DNA of 5,352 bases from Kiritimatiellia bacterium (lineage in GTDB: Bacteria; Verrucomicrobiota; Kiritimatiellia; SLAD01): positions 1 through 5,352 of the forward strand of contig SLLF01000289.1 of assembly GCA_007134175.1 (NCBI GenBank), in the 5' to 3' direction. Under the pieces are notes generated by a model, which did not search any database, was not told the origin of the DNA, and saw only the letters and a list, made by a program, of their open reading frames with translations. Positions 1 through 5,352 of this stretch are shown piece after piece. The stretch's first letter is position 1, and the number at the start of each line of letters is the position of its first letter. Position numbers and translations under genes: made by a program.

Positions 1-1885
1 CGGTATGCTCAATGCCGCGTTCGCCGCCAAGCGACCGGCGGTCTTCTTTTATCCCAAGTCGTTGCTGAATGACCGCGACCGTCAGACCTCAACCGACGTA
101 GCACGCCAATTTGTCCCCATCGGCTGCGCGCGCCGGGTGCGGGCGGGGCGCGACCTGACCCTGGTCTGCTGGGGCAGTACCGTCCCTATCGGAGAACAAG
201 TGGCAGTGGCGCTGGCGGCGGCGGACCGGCAAACGGATCTAATCGACTTACGGGTGTTGTATCCGTGGGATGAGGAGATGTGCCTCGAATCGGTACGGCG
301 CAGCCAACGGCTGCTGGTGATCCACGAGGACAACCGTACGTGCGGGCTCGGTGCGGAAATCGTCGCACAGCTCGCGGAAGCGGCCGGCCCGGACGTACGC
401 GTAGCCCGCGTCACGCGGTCCGACACCTACGTCCCCTTCAACTATTCGAATCAACTTGCGGTGTTGCCCTCATTCCGGCGTGTACTGACCGCTGCAGCCC
501 GCTTGCTGGATCTCGACCTCGAATGGCGCGCGGCGGCCCAGCAAGCGCCCGGCCGCTTTACCGTGAACGCCATCGGCAGCAGCCCTTCGGACGAGGTGGT
601 AACGGTAATGGAACTGACGGTAAAAGTAGGCGATGCACTGGCCGCCGGAGATTTAATTGCCCAGGTGGAAGCCGACAAAGCGGCCATGGAAATCGCCGCG
701 CCCGTCGCGGGTAACGTTATTGAGGTGCACGGTGTCGCAGGCAAGCAACAGCGCGTCGGCACCCCGCTGGTCACCTTGTCGGTGGCCGAAACCCATACCC
801 GCCGCGCCGACCCGGACGCGGACGCCATTCCTGTGTTGACAGCGCGTACACCCACTGCCGCGCCGACCCCGCAACGCACAGTGCGCACGCGCCACACGAC
901 GGATTGGCAGTATGTGTCCCTGCCGATTGCCGTGCTGGGATCCCTGCGTTTGACCAATCAGGACCTCATGGCAGGTACCGATTCCAACTGGACCTCTGAG
1001 GATGTCATCCAGCGGACGGGCATCGAAGAACGCTACTGGATTGGCCCGGACGAATCCGTCGTCTCGTTGGGGGTAACGGCCACCCGCAAGTTGCTGCACA
1101 CTGCGGGCCTGCAGTTGGATGACCTAGACGCGCTGGTTTGCAGCACGGGCACTCCGCCCTCCATAACGCCGTCCCTGGCGTGCCGGATACTACATACGCT
1201 GGGCGAAGAAAATGGCCAGAGCGGTGCCGAGGTCCAAGCCCACGACATCAACGCCGCCTGCTCCGGCTACCTCTACGCCTTGCAGCAAGCCCACGATATT
1301 TGCTGTGCTCGCGGTGGCGGCCGCGTGCTGGTGTTGACGGCGGAGACGCTGAGCAAAACCCTTAACCCCGCCGATCCCGTCACCCGCTTTCTGTTTGGCG
1401 ATGCGGCCACCGCCACTTTGGTCACAGACCAACCGTTACCCGGCGGTGCCCGCTTCCGCCGCCCGGTTTGCTCCGCCCGCGGCGAGCCGGAACAGATCCT
1501 CTATGTGCCGTTTATGAACCAGACGGCAGACTGGCTGCAGATGGAGGGCAAGACGGTTTTCAAGGTTGCGGTCCGTAAGATGGTCGACATCCTGACGCAG
1601 GCCTGCGGCGAGGCGGGGCTGGCCTTGGACGAGCTCGATTTAATCGTGCCGCATCAAGCCAATGAGCGGATCATCGACGCCATCCGGCGCATCCTCAAAG
1701 GGCCGCCCGTGGACGTCTTCACCCACATCCGGCGGTACGGTAACACCAGCTCCAACTCCATACCGCTGGCGCTGTCCGAGGTCTTACCCACCCTGGATAC
1801 CCAACGCCCGCAGCGCATTGGCCTGTGCGCGTTCGGCGGCGGCTTCACCTTCGGCTCCGCCCTGCTGGAAACGACGCCCTCTTGA
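1..1885 (+). CDS. 2-oxoacid dehydrogenase E1-beta (C-terminal part) / lipoyl domain / ketoacyl-ACP synthase III fusion, 5'-partial
   Basis: Three domains lie in one uninterrupted frame; residues are counted from the Met at base 5. Residues 1-170 match the transketolase-C domain of E1-beta (IDLRVLYPWDEE, LLVIHEDNRTCGLGAEI, YVPF, LAVLPS). Residues 185-262 form a lipoyl domain with E-A-D-K-A and acceptor Lys225. Residues 263-300 are a Pro/Ala/Thr/Arg-rich linker. Residues 301-626 are a full FabH-type KAS III: RTGIEER near 337-343, Cys419 (NAACSG), His550 (PHQAN), Asn580 (YGN) and a terminal FGGGFTFGSALLE. Cys-His and His-Asn spacings (131 and 30) match E. coli FabH (132 and 30). The Met at base 5 is not the true start: the preceding codon, Gly, also fits the E1-beta consensus, and the TPP-binding pyrimidine domain is missing and must lie upstream. 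The expected role is 2-oxoacid decarboxylation coupled to acyl-chain initiation in the cytoplasm; the substrate is unknown. Domain calls are strong, coupled function is inferred. Confidence 0.92.
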   Translation, partial: GMLNAAFAAKRPAVFFYPKSLLNDRDRQTSTDVARQFVPIGCARRVRAGRDLTLVCWGSTVPIGEQVAVALAAADRQTDLIDLRVLYPWDEEMCLESVRRSQRLLVIHEDNRTCGLGAEIVAQLAEAAGPDVRVARVTRSDTYVPFNYSNQLAVLPSFRRVLTAAARLLDLDLEWRAAAQQAPGRFTVNAIGSSPSDEVVTVMELTVKVGDALAAGDLIAQVEADKAAMEIAAPVAGNVIEVHGVAGKQQRVGTPLVTLSVAETHTRRADPDADAIPVLTARTPTAAPTPQRTVRTRHTTDWQYVSLPIAVLGSLRLTNQDLMAGTDSNWTSEDVIQRTGIEERYWIGPDESVVSLGVTATRKLLHTAGLQLDDLDALVCSTGTPPSITPSLACRILHTLGEENGQSGAEVQAHDINAACSGYLYALQQAHDICCARGGGRVLVLTAETLSKTLNPADPVTRFLFGDAATATLVTDQPLPGGARFRRPVCSARGEPEQILYVPFMNQTADWLQMEGKTVFKVAVRKMVDILTQACGEAGLALDELDLIVPHQANERIIDAIRRILKGPPVDVFTHIRRYGNTSSNSIPLALSEVLPTLDTQRPQRIGLCAFGGGFTFGSALLETTPS

Positions 1886-1889
1886 GGCA

Positions 1890-2582
1890 ATGCCGGTGGT
1901 GCTGCAACCCGCTTGCCTGGACCGCCCGGTCGACCGTGTGGTCTGGGACTGGAACGGCACCCTATTTGACGACGCCTGGCTCTGTGTGGACGTCATGAAC
2001 ACCCTGCTGCGTGAACACGATCTGCCGGAAATGACCCTGCCCCATTATCAGCGCATCTTCGATTTCCCCGTGGAGACCTACTACCGCCGGCTGGGGTTCG
2101 ATTTTGCACACGCTTCCTTCGAAGAGCTGGGGACCTTGTTCATCCGTCGCTACGAGCAACGCAAATGGGAGTGCCAATTGCACCGCGGCGCCCGCGACTT
2201 GCTCAACGCATTAGCCGCTCGCAACATCCCCCAAGTCCTACTCTCGGCGTACGAGCAATCCACGTTGGACCAACTGGTGTCGCATTTCGCGCTGGATGAT
2301 TACTTCGAATCCGTGCTCGGACATCCCGACCACTATGCGGCCGGCAAGACCGAACGCGGTCGACGCTGGGCTGCGGAGACCGGGGAAGATCCCTCCCGTT
2401 TCCTATTCATCGGCGATACGGCCCACGACGCAGACGTCGCGCGCGCGGTCGGCGCCCAGTGCATGCTCGTCGAGGGCGGCAACCAGGACCGGGACCGGTT
2501 GGCCGCCTGCGGGGTTCCCTTGTTTCCGGATCTGCGAGGGCTGGAAACCTCCTTATTCGGCGGGGCTATTCAACCCGACTGA
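1890..2582 (+). CDS. HAD-superfamily hydrolase (phosphoglycolate phosphatase-like)
   Basis: The 230-residue length is usual for a HAD phosphatase with a helical cap. Motif I is D20-W-N22-G-T-L, so the second residue of the usual DxD is Asn. Motif II is Ser119 in VLLSAYEQ, motif III is Lys153 in AAGKTERG, and motif IV is GDTAHDAD with Asp176 and Asp180. The helical stretch from about 28 to 95 is the probable cap. The protein is cytoplasmic; the substrate cannot be read from sequence, and phosphoglycolate is only the family's common label. The gene begins four bases after the stop of the E1/KAS III fusion, which suggests translational coupling and a shared transcript. The ATG at 1890 lies only 2 bases from the GAGG at 1884-1887; the in-frame GTG at 1896 has 8-base spacing and may be the real start, removing two residues. 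The frame also opens further upstream inside the fusion gene, but that part is a shadow of it. Confidence 0.88.
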   Translation: MPVVLQPACLDRPVDRVVWDWNGTLFDDAWLCVDVMNTLLREHDLPEMTLPHYQRIFDFPVETYYRRLGFDFAHASFEELGTLFIRRYEQRKWECQLHRGARDLLNALAARNIPQVLLSAYEQSTLDQLVSHFALDDYFESVLGHPDHYAAGKTERGRRWAAETGEDPSRFLFIGDTAHDADVARAVGAQCMLVEGGNQDRDRLAACGVPLFPDLRGLETSLFGGAIQPD

Positions 2583-2883
2583 ACTCGAATTGCTCGCGCA
2601 CATTCGTGTGGAAATAGCGACCCGGCGATTCGCTGGTCACCAATCCCGTATGCACCGCTTCCGGCACCCCGTGATAGATGTACGACTCACCGGTCTCGCG
2701 GAAGACCACCGTCAAGTCCTGCACGGCCGGATTATAGCCGACATGACTGATCACGGTGGAATCGATTTCCACCAGCGCCACCGGTCGTTCACCCGGATCG
2801 GTACACGCCGTCCATAGCATCAACGTCATGCCGGCCACCAGCCAACACATCCCCGGCCTTTTCATTTTTTTTACTATTTTCAT
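2566..2883 (-). CDS. KTSC-domain small lipoprotein
   Basis: A 105-residue protein. The N-terminus has a Lys/Arg-rich n-region (MKIVKKMKR), a hydrophobic core and Cys27 in L-W-T-A-C, resembling a lipoprotein signal, although Trp at -3 is unusual for a lipobox. From about residue 40 to the end it matches the KTSC domain, a small domain named from C-termini of some lysyl-tRNA synthetases: STVISHVGYN, then L-x-V-x-F, YIYHGVP, and S-P-G-R-Y-F followed by a V-R-E-Q-F ending. Its biochemical role is not established. If exported, it would be lipid-anchored in the cell envelope. The start was chosen at 2883 because AGGAGG (complement of 2891-2896) is 7 bases from that ATG; an in-frame ATG at 2889 is only one base from the same site. 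The gene converges on the HAD gene and its last 17 bases overlap it. No strong promoter was seen upstream. Confidence 0.8.
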   Translation of the reverse strand: MKIVKKMKRPGMCWLVAGMTLMLWTACTDPGERPVALVEIDSTVISHVGYNPAVQDLTVVFRETGESYIYHGVPEAVHTGLVTSESPGRYFHTNVREQFEFSRVE

Positions 2884-2890
2884 TTGCATC

Positions 2891-2896
2891 CCTCCT
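2891..2896 (-). promoter_or_regulatory. Shine-Dalgarno site of the KTSC lipoprotein gene
   Basis: The minus strand reads AGGAGG here. It is 7 bases from the ATG at 2883-2881 but only 1 base from the in-frame ATG at 2889-2887, so it favours the shorter form. Confidence 0.7.
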
Positions 2897-3038
2897 GAAA
2901 CACATCAACCGACACGGCGAACACGACACCATCATCCACCGCAATGTTACGACAAAGACTACGCAGCATATGGCGGTCATGTCGAGCAAAGTTGAGGAAC
3001 GTATTCCAGTGACAAGCCGATCATCCCCATATTTAGCT

Positions 3039-3067
3039 TTCACGATCCCGCATCGCTTCGCTATATT
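3039..3067 (+). promoter_or_regulatory. Putative sigma70-type promoter of the PHP metallohydrolase gene
   Basis: TTCACG at 3039-3044 matches four of six bases of the -35 consensus and TATATT at 3062-3067 matches five of six of the -10, with a 17-base spacer. Transcription would start near 3074 and give a leader of about 64 bases. It lies in the divergent intergenic region in the right orientation. The prediction is by eye only. Confidence 0.35.
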
Positions 3068-3111
3068 GTCTTGCACGCTACCGCGTCACTGTCGGTGCGC
3101 ATAACCATAGC

Positions 3112-3123
3112 TGCATGAATGCA
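3112..3123. repeat. Short inverted repeat TGCAT-GA-ATGCA before the PHP gene
   Basis: A perfect 5-base inverted repeat with a 2-base centre sits just upstream of the ribosome binding site at 3125 and downstream of the predicted transcription start. It could be an operator half-site pair or a small leader hairpin. An arm this short is also possible by chance. Confidence 0.25.
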
Positions 3124-3124
3124 T

Positions 3125-3129
3125 AAGGA
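3125..3129 (+). promoter_or_regulatory. Shine-Dalgarno site of the PHP metallohydrolase gene
   Basis: AAGGA lies 8 bases before the ATG at 3138. This supports that start over the later in-frame ATGs at 3168 and 3195. Confidence 0.6.
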
Positions 3130-3137
3130 AACATAAG

Positions 3138-4217
3138 ATGAAGAAGCCAAACCCGTCTCACGAGGTTATGAAACCCTACAAGGGCAAACAGACCATGCAC
3201 CAGAGCAAGTCGGCCCGGGAGGAGCGCCGCTGGCAAAAGCCGCTGGAGTATGCCCGCCATGTGATGGAAGATACGGCGGCCCGTGTCGACGCGTCGCGAC
3301 GGTTGTTTCCCTATCGGTTTCTGCGCGGGGACTGTCATGCGCATACCCAGCACAGTGACGGGATCGGCACCGTGGCGGAAATGGCCGAGATGGTACGGGC
3401 CGCAGGTCTGGACTTCCAATACATAACGGATCATTGGGGATTGACGCAGACACCGGAATGCAAACAGCACGGTTTATGGGTGGGACAGGAACCGGGTACC
3501 GAATATCATCATTTGGGCATTCTGGGCTTACGTTCCACGTTTGAACCCGAACGTAACCTGCTGGCCGATTACGCGCGGGTAAAGCAGATGAAAGGGGTCC
3601 CGTTTATTCCGCATCCGGCCGGCTGGTGGCCCCGCAAAGTCTACACCGCAGCACAACGGCAGGCCTTGTTCACCCTACCCGCCCCTTTCCTTATGGAAAT
3701 CATCAATGGCGCCAATATGATCGGAAAGGCCTTTGATTACACCGACGAGGCCGCGGTGGAAGTCTGGGACGAATTGCTGACCGCCGGACGCCAGGTACAC
3801 GCCATGGGGAACACCGACAGTCACAGTCCGCACGGTATCGGCACCGTGTGGAACGGCGTATGGGCGTCCCGGTGCGACGAAGCGACGATACTCAAGCGGT
3901 TGCAGGCGGGACGGATGTTTGTTTCCGAGGGCCCGTTGTTGCACCTGACCGTTGGTTCAACCGGGATGGGAAGCCGGGTAAAGGACCGGCGCCAAGCCGG
4001 TCCGGTCAAACTCACGGTGGTCGATTCACGCGGCCTGCTGCGGGTACGGCTGGTGGCGGACGGTCGGGTACGGCGTACCTGGCACATGGACGGTGAGCCC
4101 GTAATGAAGCAGTCCCTGACGCTGCCACGGTATGCGCGGACCTATATCCGGATTGAAGCTATCGCGATAGACGGCAAGCGCGGGTACACCAATCCGGTTT
4201 ATCTGGGCCGCCCTTAA
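3138..4217 (+). CDS. PHP-domain metallohydrolase (CehA/McbA-like family)
   Basis: A 359-residue protein with the metal-binding motifs of the polymerase-and-histidinol-phosphatase (PHP) fold: GDCHAHTQHSDG (His67, His69, Asp74), ITDHWG (Asp98, His99), G-T-E-Y-H-H (Glu122), IPHPAGWW (His159), EIINGAN (Glu187) and GNTDSHS (Asp227, His229). Such proteins bind up to three metal ions and hydrolyse phosphoesters or related bonds; the substrate here is unknown. Residues 1-60 are a basic, helical-looking extension without a convincing signal peptide, so the enzyme is probably cytoplasmic. Residues from about 265 to 359 form a beta-rich C-terminal domain (LHLTVGS, VKLTVVDSRG, LVADGRV, YIRIEAIA, ending GYTNPVYL), as seen in CehA/McbA-like relatives. 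It starts from its own predicted promoter and ribosome site. Its TAA stop overlaps the stop of the convergent transporter gene. The family call is firm, the reaction is not. Confidence 0.87.
   Translation: MKKPNPSHEVMKPYKGKQTMHQSKSAREERRWQKPLEYARHVMEDTAARVDASRRLFPYRFLRGDCHAHTQHSDGIGTVAEMAEMVRAAGLDFQYITDHWGLTQTPECKQHGLWVGQEPGTEYHHLGILGLRSTFEPERNLLADYARVKQMKGVPFIPHPAGWWPRKVYTAAQRQALFTLPAPFLMEIINGANMIGKAFDYTDEAAVEVWDELLTAGRQVHAMGNTDSHSPHGIGTVWNGVWASRCDEATILKRLQAGRMFVSEGPLLHLTVGSTGMGSRVKDRRQAGPVKLTVVDSRGLLRVRLVADGRVRRTWHMDGEPVMKQSLTLPRYARTYIRIEAIAIDGKRGYTNPVYLGRP
3983..4003. repeat. Perfect 8-bp inverted repeat inside the PHP gene
   Basis: GGACCGGC at 3983-3990, a GCCAA loop, and GCCGGTCC at 3996-4003 could form a GC-rich hairpin in the mRNA. 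It lies within the C-terminal coding part, about 210 bases before the stop. No U-tract follows, so it is not a typical terminator. It may be a coding coincidence in GC-rich DNA. Confidence 0.4.
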
Positions 4218-5122
4218 CCAACCGCGATAAGCAACAGCCCGATGGTGACCACCACTGTCCCGACCAGCTTGGGGCGGTACGCCTTTTCCTTAAGGAATAG
4301 GATGCCCGCTACGGTGCCCAGCGGAATGCTCAATTGCCGGAACCCTACGACATAACTGACATTGTCGGCATACGCGAGGGCCAACAGGACCATGGCGTAG
4401 GCTAGGTAAATAATTAGACCGGCCAGGACCGGCCAGTAGCCGGCCGCGCGCACCGTTGGCCAAATGGTTTTCCAACGACGGGGCTGGAAGAGCATATAGA
4501 CACTGAGCCAGCAATGGGCGCAAAACGCCTGCAGGCCGCCATACATTAGCGTCAGGGTAAGCTTTGACGCCCCGCCGGGGGCGGTCTGCCTAAGCAGGCG
4601 CAAAGCTTCATCGTCGATGATCGAATAACCGGCCGTGCCCCAAGCCGCCACGAAAGCCAGGACACACGCGCCATTCAGGTAATGGCGAAAGTGTATATGG
4701 CCAAAACGATGGAGCGGAATGAGGAAACAGCCGCCGACCACCAGCACAATCCCAGCTACGCACCAAGAGGAGACCTCGTCTCCGCGGCCCATTAGGGTGG
4801 TCACCCAAAACACGACAATGACCGGGGACGAGCGCGCCAGTGGATAGGCGACCGAGATGTCGCCGGCGCGATAGGCACCGGCCAATCCTATGTAATATAA
4901 GGCCATGCAGAAACCGGTGGCCACCAGGTATATCCAGACCTGCGGGGGGAACGCCGCCAGCGCCTGTGGCTGCAACCAGACGAACGGGCTGAGCAGTACG
5001 GCACCGCTAATCGTGGCTACCCAGAAGAATAGCGGGTGCGGATGACATTTCTTGCTCAGCAGGTTCCACACCGCGTGCATGGTCGCGGAAACAAGAATCA
5101 AAAGGATAGCGATGGTGGACAT
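4214..5122 (-). CDS. DMT-superfamily (EamA-like) inner-membrane transporter
   Basis: The product is about 302 residues and almost wholly hydrophobic, with roughly ten predicted membrane helices, the usual size of a two-repeat EamA transporter. It opens with a helix ending in the M-H-A-V-W-N-L-L motif of this subgroup. The first repeat has GDISVAYPLARSSPVI; the second has N-V-S-Y-V-V-G-F-R-Q-L-S-I-P-L-G followed by L-F-L-K-E, matching the family's repeat ends. Family members export or import small metabolites such as amino acids or drugs; the substrate is unknown. The start is uncertain: the ATG at 5122 puts the first helix at the N-terminus as in relatives, but an ATG at 5152 and a TTG at 5158 are in frame, and none has a good Shine-Dalgarno site. 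Its TAA stop interlocks with that of the PHP gene. No clear promoter was found. Confidence 0.88.
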   Translation of the reverse strand: MSTIAILLILVSATMHAVWNLLSKKCHPHPLFFWVATISGAVLLSPFVWLQPQALAAFPPQVWIYLVATGFCMALYYIGLAGAYRAGDISVAYPLARSSPVIVVFWVTTLMGRGDEVSSWCVAGIVLVVGGCFLIPLHRFGHIHFRHYLNGACVLAFVAAWGTAGYSIIDDEALRLLRQTAPGGASKLTLTLMYGGLQAFCAHCWLSVYMLFQPRRWKTIWPTVRAAGYWPVLAGLIIYLAYAMVLLALAYADNVSYVVGFRQLSIPLGTVAGILFLKEKAYRPKLVGTVVVTIGLLLIAVG

Positions 5123-5227
5123 GGGGACGCAGTTTGCCAGAAGGCTTACCATTGTCAATCAATCCGCATACCCCGAGCCGATTGCGCTGTTGTAAAGGTG
5201 CGTGAATAGAGGCTGAAATGAGGGTGG

Positions 5228-5352
5228 TTAATGTCGATCCCCCCGATTGACCTCGAAAACCCCAATATTTTTGAGTGGAGGACGAGAAAAAGCGGATATT
5301 TCGACCACCACGAGCTTGACGCGGGGATGGTTCGTGATGATTGCACCGGCGA
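5228..5352 (-). CDS. Possible C-terminal tail of a gene running in from the right edge
   Basis: A minus-strand frame is open from the window edge to a TAA at 5228-5230 and encodes 40 residues ending NRGDRH. The part nearest the edge (AGAIITNHPRVKLVVVE) looks like an alpha/beta protein segment, and its codons favour G or C in third position. The last 20 codons lose that bias and the sequence becomes AT-richer, so they may be a decayed or out-of-frame tail. I do not recognise the family. A competing minus frame (5346-5155) and an open plus frame also cross this stretch, and none has a ribosome site in the window. It could equally be non-coding or the edge of a mobile element. Treat as a weak candidate. 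Confidence 0.2.
   Translation of the reverse strand, partial: AGAIITNHPRVKLVVVEISAFSRPPLKNIGVFEVNRGDRH

Noticed and set aside
82..1099. Several open frames on the minus strand and in other plus frames across the fusion gene
   Set aside because: They are Arg/Pro/Ser-rich, have no recognisable domain and lie wholly under a gene with clear homology in the main frame. They are by-products of GC-rich codon use.
1662..1889. Upstream extension of the HAD frame to an ATG at 1662
   Set aside because: The extra 76 residues are low-complexity (Ser/Pro/Arg-rich) and lie inside the KAS III coding region in another frame. HAD homology begins only after 1890.
2789..3076. A 95-codon minus-strand frame overlapping the start of the KTSC gene
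   Set aside because: It is in a different frame from the KTSC gene, is Cys/Arg-rich, has no ribosome site and no domain.
2970..3104. A 44-codon plus-strand frame (MAVMSSKVEER start) in the divergent intergenic region
   Set aside because: It has no Shine-Dalgarno site, spans the predicted promoter of the PHP gene and shows no recognisable family.
4418..4450. Repeated GACCGGCCAG and CCGGCC motifs
   Set aside because: They encode a normal membrane-helix segment of the transporter (W-P-V-L-A-G-L). The two copies are short and there is no regular array.
5153..5158. Minus-strand TTGACA as a perfect -35 box for the transporter gene
   Set aside because: At 16-18 bases downstream there is only AAACTG-like sequence, so no -10 supports it.
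5155..5346. A 63-codon minus-strand frame before the transporter
   Set aside because: Its composition (many Ser, Arg and Thr) is unlike a folded domain, it has no ribosome site, and a competing frame on the same strand looks slightly more protein-like.
1..5352. CRISPR array, tRNA or rRNA genes, intact insertion sequence
   Set aside because: No regularly spaced direct repeats, cloverleaf-like segments, rRNA signatures or transposase motifs were seen by reading both strands.

Overview
The window is GC-rich bacterial DNA with tightly packed genes. A lipoprotein-type signal peptide, good Shine-Dalgarno sites and a sigma70-like promoter suggest a Gram-negative bacterium, probably a GC-rich pseudomonadote. 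No rRNA, tRNA or taxon-specific marker is present, so the organism cannot be named more closely.

Layout, left to right. (1) At the left edge, on +, is the 3' part of a large multidomain gene. It joins the C-terminal (transketolase-C) domain of a 2-oxoacid dehydrogenase E1-beta subunit, a lipoyl domain with its acceptor lysine, a Pro/Ala/Thr-rich linker and a complete FabH-like ketoacyl synthase III with an intact Cys-His-Asn triad. (2) Four bases downstream on the same strand is a HAD-family hydrolase, very likely in the same operon. (3) Convergent to it, overlapping its end by 17 bp, is a small predicted lipoprotein carrying a KTSC domain. (4) A divergent intergenic region of about 250 bp follows, with a plausible promoter for (5), a PHP-type (CehA/McbA-like) metallohydrolase on +. 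(6) Convergent to that gene, sharing a TTAA stop/stop overlap, is a DMT/EamA-type ten-helix transporter on -. (7) The last 200 bp or so hold no clear gene; a 40-codon open frame on - may be the tail of a gene that begins beyond the right edge.

Functionally, the most interesting object is the first gene. E1 decarboxylates a 2-oxoacid and reductively acylates a lipoyl arm, and a KAS III condenses an acyl starter with malonyl-ACP. Having E1-beta, lipoyl arm and KAS III in one chain, with no E2 acyltransferase domain between them, suggests a dedicated starter-unit machine that could pass an acyl group from 2-oxoacid decarboxylation straight into fatty-acid or polyketide-like chain initiation without free acyl-CoA. 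This is inference from domain order. The other genes look like ordinary accessory or housekeeping genes with no obvious link to it, except the HAD gene, which is probably co-transcribed.
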